A DNA stretch of 64,000 nucleotides, from assembly GCF_030818935.1 (NCBI RefSeq), contig NZ_JAUTBD010000001.1, positions 62,001 to 126,000 on the forward strand, written 5' to 3'. Shown here piece after piece: positions 11,408 to 19,708 of this stretch; within the stretch, counting starts at the first letter, position 1, and every line of letters begins with the position of its first letter. Source of the stretch: Microbacterium sp. SORGH_AS_1204. GTDB lineage: Bacteria > Actinomycetota > Actinomycetes > Actinomycetales > Microbacteriaceae. Made by a program: the position numbers and the translations under genes. The notes beneath the pieces were generated by a model. That model had not been told where the DNA came from. It ran no database searches and saw nothing but the letters and a program-made list of their open reading frames with translations.

Positions 11408-12606
11408 TGACGGCGCGCCGGCGCGTCCTCATCAGCGGCGCGAGCATCGCGGGGCCGGCACTGGCCTTCTGGATGGAGCGCGCGGCGTGGGACGTCACCG
11501 TCATCGAGCGCGCGCCCGAACTGCGCGCTGGCGGACAGAACATCGACATCCGCGGCGCCGGCCGCGAGGTGGTGCGCCGCATGGGAGTCGAAGAGGCGAT
11601 CCGGGCCCGGAACACGCGTGAGGCAGGAACGCGATTCATCGGGAGCCGCGGGCAGACCGTGGCGAGCTTCCCCGCCGGGCGTGACGACACCGGCGGGGCG
11701 ACGGCCGAGCTCGAAATCCTCCGCGGCGAGTTGTCGCGGGTGTTGTTCGACCTCACCGACGAGCGCGTCGAGTACCGCTTCGCCACCACGATCCGTTCGT
11801 TCGACGATCACGGTGCCGGCGCACACGTCACGTTCGACGACGGAACCGACGAGCAGTTCGACCTCGTCGTGATCGCCGAGGGTATGCGCTCTCGCACACG
11901 CCGATTGGTCTTCCCCGGCATCGACCCGATCGTCTCGAAGAACATGTCGACGGCGTACCTGACCATCCCACGGGAACCCGACGACACCGACTGGTGGCGG
12001 TGGTACACCGCCCGGGGCGGACGGAGTATCAGCCTGCGCCCCGACAACCTGGGAACGATCCGCGCCGCACTGTCCTACCCGACCCGCGGCGACGAGCGGG
12101 CCGATACAGGCGACGACGACTCCGGTCGTTCGCGAGACGCGCTGCGCAGGCGATTCGCGGATGCCGGATGGCAAGCGCCTCGCGTGTTGCGCGAGATGGC
12201 CCACGCCGAGGAGTTCTATCTCGACAGGGTCGGCCAGGTGCACCTCGACACGTGGCACCGTGGCAGCGTTGCGCTCGTCGGCGACGCCGCCTATTGCGCG
12301 TCTCCACTGAGCGGCATGGGCACGACCCTCTCACTCGTGGGTGCCTACGTCCTGGCCGGCGAGCTCGGGCGCAACACCGATGTCGAGACGGCCCTTGAGC
12401 GCTACGAGGACATCCTCCGTCCGTTCGTCGAGCGTGCACAAGATCTGCCACCAGGCACACCGCGACTCGCGAATCCCCGCTCTCGCGCCGGACGAGCTCT
12501 CTTCCACGGGGTGCTGCGAGCGGCCTCGTCGCGCGCCGGACGTCGGCTGACCGCGGGGCTGTTCCGCCCTCCCGCCGACACGTTCGCACTGCCCGACTAC
12601 GGGTGA
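11407..12606 (+). CDS. FAD-dependent monooxygenase, TetX/aromatic hydroxylase-like
   Basis: Cytoplasmic group A flavoprotein monooxygenase, 399 aa. The FAD Rossmann motif is ISGASIAGPALA at the N-terminus, the DG-like segment VVIAEGMRSRTRRLVF is in the middle, and the second FAD motif is ALVGDAAYCASPLSGMGTTL near residue 290. Its ATG overlaps the exporter stop. Relatives include Tet(X) and other drug-inactivating hydroxylases as well as biosynthetic ones. The MarR-exporter-monooxygenase arrangement favours inactivation of a toxic compound; the substrate cannot be read from sequence. Confidence 0.85.
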   Translation: MTARRRVLISGASIAGPALAFWMERAAWDVTVIERAPELRAGGQNIDIRGAGREVVRRMGVEEAIRARNTREAGTRFIGSRGQTVASFPAGRDDTGGATAELEILRGELSRVLFDLTDERVEYRFATTIRSFDDHGAGAHVTFDDGTDEQFDLVVIAEGMRSRTRRLVFPGIDPIVSKNMSTAYLTIPREPDDTDWWRWYTARGGRSISLRPDNLGTIRAALSYPTRGDERADTGDDDSGRSRDALRRRFADAGWQAPRVLREMAHAEEFYLDRVGQVHLDTWHRGSVALVGDAAYCASPLSGMGTTLSLVGAYVLAGELGRNTDVETALERYEDILRPFVERAQDLPPGTPRLANPRSRAGRALFHGVLRAASSRAGRRLTAGLFRPPADTFALPDYG

Positions 12607-12705
12607 CCCGCGGGCTCGGTGCCGTTGCCCGCTCGGGTGGAGAAACCGTGATGAATCGCATCCCGCGGCCCACACCTGCGGCAGCGCGTGCGCTCTGTGC
12701 TCGGA

Positions 12706-12747
12706 GCGATCCCGAGCGCCGAGCCGAGCTGGCGGAAGGTGCTCTGG
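12706..12747 (-). repeat. Inverted 42-bp copy of a segment of the DHA2 exporter gene
   Basis: Read on the minus strand, these 42 bases match 11017-11058 of the exporter gene with one mismatch (codons for STFRQLGSALGIA). The rest of the surrounding sequence does not match. It is a remnant of a second, inverted transporter gene, or a small inverted duplication. It lies in an otherwise empty gap between convergent genes. Confidence 0.7.
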
Positions 12748-12793
12748 TCGCCGCGCTCGACGCGGTGACGACGCGCCGACGCGCGCAGCGAGT

Positions 12794-12834
12794 GAGAGAC
12801 GCCCGCGCGGTTCGTTCCCGCGCGGGCGGCTCTC
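12794..12834. terminator. Bidirectional terminator between monooxygenase and amidase
   Basis: CGCCCGCGCGG and its complement CCGCGCGGGCG form an 11-bp stem around TTCGTTC, extended by GAGAG/CTCTC across one mismatch. It overlaps the last bases of the amidase gene and lies between convergent genes. Confidence 0.65.
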
Positions 12835-14104
12835 ATCGTCCGGCGCCGACCGTCGGGCGCGAGGACGCCGCCTCGCTCTGCAGGTGCGCACCGAGGGCCA
12901 GGATGCGCGCGTCGTCGAAACGTCGGCCCTGCACGGTGACGCCGACGGGAACGTGGTCGGTCAGGGCCGGGATCGTGACCATCGGCGCACCGAGGATCGT
13001 TCCGGGTCCGGTGTGCCGGGTGTAGAGCTCGAAGACCGAGATCTCGCGGTCGCGGTGCCGGGTGCTCTCGCCGCCGCCGGACGGCGGGGCCGGTGCCGGT
13101 GTGGTGGGGAAGACCAGGGCGTCGACACCGTCGCGGTTCATCGCGTCGGCCGCGAGTCGGCGCGCGTCGAGCACCAGCGACAGTGCCCGCGCGTACTCGT
13201 CGGCCGTCACCGGACGCGCGGCGATCGCGTCGAGGAACGCCGCGACGTCGGCCGTCTCGACGCCCGACCGCAGCGCCGCGAACGCCTCGTCGGGCGCCAG
13301 ATGCAGAGCCCGAGCGGCCGCCGAGGCGAGCTCGCGCGGAGCCTCCCAGCCCACGACGAGCGGTTCGGCGGGGCGGGTGCGCTCGAGCACGTCGGAGATG
13401 TCGACCTCCACGACGTCGACGCCCGGTCGCCACGCGTCGAGCGTGCGCTGGAACGCCTGCTCGGTCCGCGCGTCGAGGTCGTCGAGGAACGCGGTCGGGA
13501 TGCCGAGCCGCGGCCGCTCGACCGGGGGCGCCGCCGTGCTGCTCGTGACCCAGGAGTCGACGCGCGCCGCCTCCGCGACGGTCGCGGCGAACACCCCCGG
13601 GGTGTCGCGGGTCCACGACAGGCCCACGATCCCCGCCGTGGGCCACCGCCCCGTGCTGGGGCGGAACCCCACGACGCCGCAGTTGCTCGCCGGGATCGAG
13701 ACCGACCCGCCGGTGTCGGTACCCAGCGCCAGCGGCACGAGCCCCGCGGCGACGGCGGCGGCGCTCCCGCCCGACGAGCCGCCGGCCGAGAGGTGCGGGG
13801 CCGACGGGACCCGTGCGGGGCCGTAGGCGGCGTTGTCCGAGGTCACGCCGAGGGCGAGCTCGTGCATGTTCGCCATGCCCATCACGACCGCCCCGTGGTG
13901 GCGGAGAGCCGCCACCACCGGGGCGTCGGCATCCTCCGCCGCCACGTCGAGGACGCGGCATCCGGCCGAGCGTCGCAGTCCGCGAACGGCGATGTTGGCC
14001 TTGACGGCCAGGGGGAACGCGTCCGAGCTCTCGAGCGACGCCTCGTCGGCCCGCTGCGTCCAGATGCCGTGGTCGTCGGACATCGCCGTTCGCGTCGACG
14101 TCAT
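12833..14104 (-). CDS. Amidase-signature hydrolase
   Basis: Cytoplasmic Ser-cisSer-Lys amidase, 423 aa. The catalytic Lys lies in FPLAVKANIAV, the cis-Ser in LSAGGSSGGSAAAVAAGLVP, and the nucleophile Ser in LGTDTGGSVSIPASNCG. The ATG at 14104 overlaps the stop of the upstream MFS importer by four bases (ATGA); an internal ATG at 14083 is possible. Relatives include AtzF-type and aryl-amide hydrolases. The coupling to an importer indicates that the pair takes up and cleaves an amide. The substrate is unknown. Confidence 0.88.
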   Translation of the reverse strand: MTSTRTAMSDDHGIWTQRADEASLESSDAFPLAVKANIAVRGLRRSAGCRVLDVAAEDADAPVVAALRHHGAVVMGMANMHELALGVTSDNAAYGPARVPSAPHLSAGGSSGGSAAAVAAGLVPLALGTDTGGSVSIPASNCGVVGFRPSTGRWPTAGIVGLSWTRDTPGVFAATVAEAARVDSWVTSSTAAPPVERPRLGIPTAFLDDLDARTEQAFQRTLDAWRPGVDVVEVDISDVLERTRPAEPLVVGWEAPRELASAAARALHLAPDEAFAALRSGVETADVAAFLDAIAARPVTADEYARALSLVLDARRLAADAMNRDGVDALVFPTTPAPAPPSGGGESTRHRDREISVFELYTRHTGPGTILGAPMVTIPALTDHVPVGVTVQGRRFDDARILALGAHLQSEAASSRPTVGAGR

Positions 14105-15534
14105 GCGGAGATCTCCTCCAGCGAGCGGTTGCGGGTGCGGGGAGCGAGGAGGTTGACCAGCGCGCCGACGATGAGGAAGGCGATGAGCCCCAGCAGCGAC
14201 CCGAGCAGCGGGAATTGCGAGAAGATGCCCACGAGCAGGAAGACGCCGAGCCCGCCGCCGACGTGACCGATGCTGTCGGCCAGGGCGTAGGCCGTCGTGC
14301 GGAAACGCGTCGGGAAGCTCTCGGCCGTGAGGGCGTACTGGGCCGGAACCCAGATGTTCTGACCGAAGAACACCACGATGGCGCCGAGGAAGGTCGCCGC
14401 GGTCGCCCCGCCGCCGCCCACCACGATGAGCGCGCCGACGACGGTGATCGCACCGCCGATGAGCATCCACCACTTGCGCTCGACACGGTCGACCACCGAG
14501 CGGGCGACGACCGCCGCCAGGATGAAGCCGGTCAGGCCCACGGCGCTGACGATGCCGGCCTCCGCCGGGGCGTATCCCTGGCGCACGAGCACCGAGGTGA
14601 AGGCTCCGGCGAAGGCGTAGAGGGTGATGTAGCCCAGCAGCCACGCCATGCCGATGACGAGCAGACGCCGCAGGTAGACGCGCGAGGTCAGCAGCTCGCG
14701 CACGGCCGAGAACGTCCCGCCGACGGTCACCTCGGTCGTGTCGCTGTCGCCCTCCGAGGCGGGCAGGAGCGCGTGCCGGCGGGTGGCGAGCTTCTCCATG
14801 CGCTCGACGACGACGGCCGCCTCGTCGTCGCGTCCGCGGCTGGCCAGCCAGCGGGGCGACTCGGGCAGCGCGATGCGCAGGACGATCGAGAACGCCGCCA
14901 GGATCGCGCCGACGGCGTAGACCCAGCGCCAGCCGGCGGTGAAGGTGTCGGATGCCAGGGCGAAGGGCAGACCCTGCGGCCACGGCGTCATGGGGGTGGT
15001 GAGGAACAGACCCAGCCAGATGCCGAGAGCGGCCCCCAGGGCCGCCATGAAGAACAGCACGCTCGTGTAGCGACCGCGCATGCGCCGCGGGGCGATCTCG
15101 CTGACGTACACGTTGATGATGGCGAGGTCGGCACCGATTCCGATGCCGGTGATCAGGCGCGAGAGGCTGAAGCTCGTGGCATCCCCCGCGAAGGTCGAGA
15201 AGAGCGAGCCGAGTCCCGTGATCACCATGGCGATGATGAGCAGGCGGTGGCGTCCGAAGCGGTCGGACATCGGCCCCAGGATGAGAGCCCCGATGCCGTA
15301 GCCGACGAGGCTGAGGAAGATGGGCAGGCCGATGAACTGGTCGGCGGTGGCCGGGGTGCAGCCGCCGATGATCTGGGCGCACGTCTGCACGAACGAGACG
15401 TTGATGTTGAAGACGTCGTACTGGACGAAGAGCATGCCCAGGCCGATGGTGAGGACGGAGATCGCGCTCAATCCCCACCGGGGGAAGCGATCGAGTCGGG
15501 ACAGGGGCGAGACCCCCGTGCGCAATGTGGACAT
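14101..15534 (-). CDS. MFS importer (sugar-porter / aromatic-acid symporter type)
   Basis: Proton symporter of the cytoplasmic membrane, 477 aa, 12 helices. It has GPMSDRFGRHRLL after helix 2, RLITGIGIGADLAIINVYVSE in helix 4 and PESPRWLASRGRDDEA in the central loop, all typical of MFS importers. I chose the ATG at 15534, preceded by GGGAGAG; upstream codons lack a binding site. The long extracytoplasmic loop between helices 1 and 2 contains two Cys (TCAQIIGGCTPATA). It is translated with the amidase downstream and probably imports that enzyme's substrate. Confidence 0.88.
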   Translation of the reverse strand: MSTLRTGVSPLSRLDRFPRWGLSAISVLTIGLGMLFVQYDVFNINVSFVQTCAQIIGGCTPATADQFIGLPIFLSLVGYGIGALILGPMSDRFGRHRLLIIAMVITGLGSLFSTFAGDATSFSLSRLITGIGIGADLAIINVYVSEIAPRRMRGRYTSVLFFMAALGAALGIWLGLFLTTPMTPWPQGLPFALASDTFTAGWRWVYAVGAILAAFSIVLRIALPESPRWLASRGRDDEAAVVVERMEKLATRRHALLPASEGDSDTTEVTVGGTFSAVRELLTSRVYLRRLLVIGMAWLLGYITLYAFAGAFTSVLVRQGYAPAEAGIVSAVGLTGFILAAVVARSVVDRVERKWWMLIGGAITVVGALIVVGGGGATAATFLGAIVVFFGQNIWVPAQYALTAESFPTRFRTTAYALADSIGHVGGGLGVFLLVGIFSQFPLLGSLLGLIAFLIVGALVNLLAPRTRNRSLEEISA

Positions 15535-15606
15535 TTCTCTCCCGGAATGCTGGAACGGTTGCGTGCGACCCAGCATTCTCGACGCGTCAACGCGCCGGCA
15601 TCGTCA

Positions 15607-16284
15607 TTAATGACGAGGGGCGCGGGCCGCCATCGCGAGCGAGGTGCGGTTCTGGGTTCCGGTCTTGGCGAACGCCTGGGCGAGGTGGGTGCGCAGGGTC
15701 GGCAGCGAGATACCCAGCCGGTCGCAGATCGCCCGGTCGGTCAGTCCCTCGCCCACGAGCGTCGCGATCTCCCTCTGCCGCGGCGTGAGGGCGGAGGTCG
15801 CCAGCGGTTCGGTGCTCCAGAGCCGGTGCATGAGGTCGCCGATCGCCTGGAGCTTACGGACGTCGTCGGGGGTGAAGGCGCCGCGCCGCTGCGAGCGCCA
15901 CACCCGCAGGTCGATAGATCCGACCACGGGATGGGGGGCGAAGTAGTTCATGCCGTGGAACATGCCGGAGCGGAACAGGAAGTCGCGGACGAACTCGTCA
16001 CGGCTGTCGCGCTGCGGGCTGATGGCCGATGCCCCGCGGACCTCGAGGAACCGAGGGGTCATCGTGTCGATGTGTCGGAACCGCGCGTCGTAGGCACGCA
16101 GGTGCTCGTCGTCGAACTGCACCCCCACGGGGTCGGCGTACGGACCGGCCGGCGTCCATCGGTACGACACGAACGTGTCTCCCGCGACGGCCCTCAGCAG
16201 CTGGCGCCCCAGCCGCCGGCGGCGCTCGGGGAGGGGCGCGTCGGCGGTCAGGGTCTCCATGATCTTCCACGACACGTGGCTCAC
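15607..16284 (-). CDS. LuxR-type transcriptional regulator
   Basis: 225 aa. The C-terminal 65 residues form a LuxR/NarL helix-turn-helix (LTPRQREIATLVGEGLTDRA, ICDRLGISLPTLRTHLAQAF). The N-terminal 150 residues resemble a ligand-binding (GAF-like) sensor with no phospho-acceptor Asp motif, so it is not a classical response regulator. The GTG start has a strong AGGAGG 7 bp upstream. It is just upstream of the MFS-amidase pair on the same strand and divergent from the redox set at 16.5 kb; control of the pair is the simplest guess. Confidence 0.85.
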   Translation of the reverse strand: MSHVSWKIMETLTADAPLPERRRRLGRQLLRAVAGDTFVSYRWTPAGPYADPVGVQFDDEHLRAYDARFRHIDTMTPRFLEVRGASAISPQRDSRDEFVRDFLFRSGMFHGMNYFAPHPVVGSIDLRVWRSQRRGAFTPDDVRKLQAIGDLMHRLWSTEPLATSALTPRQREIATLVGEGLTDRAICDRLGISLPTLRTHLAQAFAKTGTQNRTSLAMAARAPRH

Positions 16285-16342
16285 GGCATCCTCCTGTCGC
16301 GCAACGTCGCGCCGACCCTATGGGCGTCATCGACCGCTTGTG

Positions 16343-16358
16343 TTTCACGGATGTGAAA
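16343..16358. promoter_or_regulatory. Palindromic operator candidate TTTCAC-N4-GTGAAA
   Basis: A perfect 6-bp inverted repeat separated by 4 bp lies 59 bp upstream of the LuxR start and 148 bp upstream of the NAD(P)H-binding gene. It could be the LuxR protein's own site. A -10-like TATCTT (16467-16472) and TAGGTACTAACT lie nearer the plus-strand gene, where an HxlR protein could bind. Confidence 0.45.
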
Positions 16359-16505
16359 TGTGCTCGACGGCGGCGGACGGGGCGTCGTCGCGGCCGTCTG
16401 GTCGGTGACGATACCGCGTCGGGCGGCCCGGCGCGCCTATCCGTGGCCCGTCGACGCAATCTGTGCTATCTTTTAGGTACTAACTCCCCTACAGATAGGA
16501 ACATC

Positions 16506-17153
16506 ATGGCAAAGGTCGTCGTCTTCGGCTCCACCGGCTACGCGGGAAGCACCATCGCCGCGGAGCTCACCCACCGCGGCCACGAGGTCGTCGGCATCTC
16601 GCGCTCGGGCGGCGAGACCGCCGAGGGCGTGGCATCCGTCGCCGGCTCGATCTTCGACGAGACGTTCGTGCGCGAGATCACGGCCGACGCGCAGCACATC
16701 GTCGTCGCCCTGCCCGCGACCGCGCGCCAGGAGGGCGAGCCGAACCTGATCGTCGCCCTGCCCGCCGTCGTCTCCGCCGCTCTGGCGGCGGGAGCGCGCC
16801 TGGGCGTCGTGGGCGGCGCCGGTTCGCTCGCCGTCGCCGAAGGCGGCCCGCGCCTGGTCGACACCGACGAGTTCCCCGCCGCCTTCGTGCCCGAGGCGCG
16901 CGCTCACGGCGAGATCCTCGACGCGCTGCGCGGCAGCGACGACGCCCTCGACTGGTTCTACCTGAGCCCCGCCGCCACCTTCGGCTCATGGAACCCCGGC
17001 CAGCGCACCGGCACCTTCCGCCTGGGCGGCGACGTGCTGCTGACGGATGCCGAGGGCACCTCGGCGATCTCGGGCGCCGACTACGCCATCGCCTTCGTCG
17101 ACGAGATCGAGCAGCACGCGCACCCCCGCGCGCGCTTCTCTGTGGCTTACTGA
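16506..17153 (+). CDS. NAD(P)H-binding protein, NmrA/atypical SDR family
   Basis: 215 aa Rossmann-fold protein. The N-terminus MAKVVVFGSTGYAGSTIAAE has the GxxGxxG cofactor motif of atypical short-chain reductases, and LDWFYLSPAATFGSWNPGQR is the characteristic family C-terminal part. It lacks the YxxxK catalytic pair, so it may sense NADPH or reduce quinones. GATAGGAAC precedes the ATG. An HxlR regulator follows 25 bp downstream, a frequent pairing in redox-stress loci. Confidence 0.85.
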   Translation: MAKVVVFGSTGYAGSTIAAELTHRGHEVVGISRSGGETAEGVASVAGSIFDETFVREITADAQHIVVALPATARQEGEPNLIVALPAVVSAALAAGARLGVVGGAGSLAVAEGGPRLVDTDEFPAAFVPEARAHGEILDALRGSDDALDWFYLSPAATFGSWNPGQRTGTFRLGGDVLLTDAEGTSAISGADYAIAFVDEIEQHAHPRARFSVAY

Positions 17154-17178
17154 ATCCCTACCGATCGAGAGGACGCCC

Positions 17179-17553
17179 ATGGACGAGGTACTCGGCTTCG
17201 ACCCGTACAACCCCGACTGCCCCAGCCGGCAGCTGGTGGATCGGATCGGCGACCGCTGGACGATTCTCGTCATCGGCGTCCTCTCGGACGGACCCGCGCG
17301 CCACGGCGATCTCGCACGACGAGTCGCCGGCATCTCCCCCAAGATGCTCTCCCAGACCTTGAAGGGTCTCGAACGCGACGGTCTGCTCACCCGCACCGTC
17401 CAACCCACGAGCCCGCCCCACGCGATCTACGAGCTCACCGACCGCGGCGCGAGCCTCGGCCCCCTGCTGCTCGCCGTCGAGAACTGGGCACGCGCCCACA
17501 TGCAAGACGTGCTCGACGCGCGTCACGCGTTCGACGAAGCCCTTCCTCGATGA
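17179..17553 (+). CDS. HxlR-family (MarR-like) redox regulator
   Basis: 124 aa winged-helix regulator. LVDRIGDRWTILVIGVLSDG, ISPKMLSQTLKGLERDGLLT and the wing RTVQPTSPPHAIYELT are the HxlR core. Cys14 in NPDCPSRQ is at the N-terminal position used as redox switch in HypR, YodB and QorR. The ATG at 17179 follows GAGAGGAC. It shares four bases with the next gene (ATGA). The context (NAD(P)H-binding protein and DsbA-like protein) supports control by electrophile or disulfide stress. The Cys role is an inference from position. Confidence 0.88.
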   Translation: MDEVLGFDPYNPDCPSRQLVDRIGDRWTILVIGVLSDGPARHGDLARRVAGISPKMLSQTLKGLERDGLLTRTVQPTSPPHAIYELTDRGASLGPLLLAVENWARAHMQDVLDARHAFDEALPR

Positions 17554-18245
17554 CAGGACATCCCATGCACGACCTCCTCTACGTCTTCGACGCCTACTGC
17601 GGCTGGTGCTACGGCATGGCGCCTGCCCTGCACGAGTTGGCCGCCGATGACGACATCCGCATCACCGTAGTCCACGGCGCTCTGTTCTCGGGCGCGAACT
17701 CCGCTCCGATCGGGCGCTTCGGCCACATCCCCGGCGCGAACGCCCGCATCGCCGAACTCACCGGGGTCACCTTCGGCCCCGACTACGAGCGCCTCCTGAG
17801 CGAGGGCCGCACGCTGCTGGACTCGGATGCCGCGGCCCGCGGTCTCGCCGCCCTCCGCGCGAGCGCGGGCGAGCCCCGCGCGCTCGAGATGGCGGGCGCC
17901 ATGCAGACGGCGTTCTATCGCGACGGCCGCAGTCTCTCGGATGCCGAGACCTACGCCGTCATCGCGGTCGACCGCGGACTCGACGCCGACACCGTGCGGC
18001 GGCAGCTCGACGACGCCATGATCGCCGCTCAGGCGCGACGGGACCAGGAGTGGCTCGCCGAGCTCGGCGTGCACAGCTACCCGATGCTGCTGCTGCGCCG
18101 CGGCGACGAGCTCGTGCAGATCGGGAGCCCCACCGCGTCGGCCGCGCAACTGCGGGCGCAGATCACTGCGGCGGCGCGGATCGTGACGGCCCCGCAGGAG
18201 GCCACCGCAGGGCTCGCGTGCAGCCCCGACGGGTGCGCCGACTGA
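17550..18245 (+). CDS. DsbA-family oxidoreductase (thioredoxin fold, CGWC)
   Basis: 231 aa without signal peptide, so cytoplasmic. The active site CGWC lies at about residue 20 in VFDAYCGWCYGMAPALHELA. A helical insert follows, then the cis-Pro loop GVHSYPMLLLRRGDELVQIG. This is the DsbA/FrnE-like branch. The C-terminal end contains a further Cys pair region (GLACSPDGCAD, CxxxxC). Translationally coupled to the HxlR gene. It probably reduces or isomerises disulfides, or handles thiol adducts, under oxidative stress. Confidence 0.87.
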   Translation: MTGHPMHDLLYVFDAYCGWCYGMAPALHELAADDDIRITVVHGALFSGANSAPIGRFGHIPGANARIAELTGVTFGPDYERLLSEGRTLLDSDAAARGLAALRASAGEPRALEMAGAMQTAFYRDGRSLSDAETYAVIAVDRGLDADTVRRQLDDAMIAAQARRDQEWLAELGVHSYPMLLLRRGDELVQIGSPTASAAQLRAQITAAARIVTAPQEATAGLACSPDGCAD

Positions 18246-18323
18246 ACGCACGCCTCACGACGGCCTGAGCCGGGTCGTCGCGGCTCCGGGGTGGCCGGGC
18301 GCACATTTTGGCGGGGTCGGGGC

Positions 18324-19481
18324 TCAGAGCAGTCCCGCCCCCGCCAGGATCGACGTGTGCTTGAGGTCGGAGGTGACGACCTTCATCCCCGCCGTGATGC
18401 CGGGGTGCGTGTGCTGCGTGATGCTGCGGACGAGGCTCTGCGTCACCGCGTCGTCGCCCACGGCGGTCAGTGTGTCGTTGATGATCACCGCGTCGGGGTC
18501 GAAGACGTTGGCGACGCTGCCGACCGCACGACCGATCTGCCAGCCGATGTCGGCGAACAGGCGGCGCACGGCGGGATCGCCCTGCGCCGACGCGATCGAC
18601 AGCTCCTCGTACGCCTCCGCGTTCATGTCGACCCCGCGCGCCTGGAGGAACAGCCGGAGCTGGTTCGCCGTCTCGGCGGCGAGACACCCGCGTTGCCCGC
18701 AGGGACAGATGACGCCGTCGGCGTGGACACTGACGTGACTGATCTCACCGGCGAATCCTCGCGCCCCCTCGAACACGCGACCGTCGACGACGATGCCGGA
18801 GCCGATCCCCTCGTGGCCGATCCCCAGGACGATGAAGTTCTTGCTCCCGCGTCCCGCCCCGAGGCGCAGCTCTGCAAGGGTCGCGAGCGTCGCACCGTTC
18901 GCGATCGTGACGGGCATCCCGAGCGCCGACGCGAACTCCTCGACGGTCGCACCGTCGGTCCAACTCGGCATGAGCGCGCGCGCACCGGCCGGATCGACGA
19001 CTTGACGCTCGTAGTCCACCATCGTCGGGAGCCCGAGAACCGCGCGCGCCGGAAGGCGTCCCTCTTCGCGATCGAGTGAACGTGCGAGCGCGACGAGGGT
19101 GCCCACCGTGTGCGAGCGCCCCATCGCGATATCGGCGTTCGCCTCGGCGACGGACAGGATCGCCCCGGCGGAGTCGACCAGCGCGACCCGAAGTCGGTCG
19201 GGGGAGATGTCGGCGGCGAGCGTGAGCTCCTGTCGCACCGGGAGGCGCAACACCCGCGCGGGGCGGCCCACACCGCGGTCGGGTCCGCGGTCGGCGTCGG
19301 CTTCGTCGACGAGCCCGGCCTGCTTCATGTCGTCGACGATGCCGCCGAGCGCGCGACGGGAGAGCCCCGTCACCTCCGCCAACGCGGTTCGACTCGCCTC
19401 GCCGCTCTGACGCAGGTGTTCCAGGATGCGCGCGCGGACGTACTGCTGGAACGCCGAGACGGCGGACTGATCGGAAGACAC
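18324..19481 (-). CDS. ROK-family transcriptional regulator
   Basis: 385 aa. The N-terminal winged helix (SGEASRTALAEVTGLSRRAL) is followed by a ROK kinase-fold domain with GIGHEGIGSGIVVDGRVFEG, GEISHVSV and the zinc-binding CPCGQRGC motif. It is divergent from an amidase/ABC/nitrilase cluster and could repress it, with a sugar or sugar-like inducer as in NagC/XylR. The GTG start has no obvious ribosome binding site. An NTP-binding remnant is present but kinase activity is not implied. Confidence 0.88.
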   Translation of the reverse strand: MSSDQSAVSAFQQYVRARILEHLRQSGEASRTALAEVTGLSRRALGGIVDDMKQAGLVDEADADRGPDRGVGRPARVLRLPVRQELTLAADISPDRLRVALVDSAGAILSVAEANADIAMGRSHTVGTLVALARSLDREEGRLPARAVLGLPTMVDYERQVVDPAGARALMPSWTDGATVEEFASALGMPVTIANGATLATLAELRLGAGRGSKNFIVLGIGHEGIGSGIVVDGRVFEGARGFAGEISHVSVHADGVICPCGQRGCLAAETANQLRLFLQARGVDMNAEAYEELSIASAQGDPAVRRLFADIGWQIGRAVGSVANVFDPDAVIINDTLTAVGDDAVTQSLVRSITQHTHPGITAGMKVVTSDLKHTSILAGAGLL

Positions 19482-19708
19482 CTCAGCACTCTACTCGCGC
19501 TGATCTATTACCGGCATTCTGTTCCCAAAACCAACGGCGGTGCCTTTCGTGCAACGCCTGGTCTTCCGCGCTCTCGCAGGAGATGCGCCACCGCGGCGGC
19601 TTATGTTTCCGGCATGTTGAGGACCTATTACGTTTCTCGATGTCCTTAATTACGCGGCCTCGCCGTCTGTTTAGATCCTCTCAGTTCCCGAATTTGCAAA
19701 GGACTGCT

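Noticed and set aside
14105..15478. Minus-strand frame extending the amidase to 881 codons
   Set aside because: The additional part is a frame-shifted reading of the MFS importer gene, which is the real product there.
19583..19708. Longer N-terminus of the second amidase
   Set aside because: The region is AT-rich, lacks family similarity, and GTG 19709 has a good ribosome binding site.
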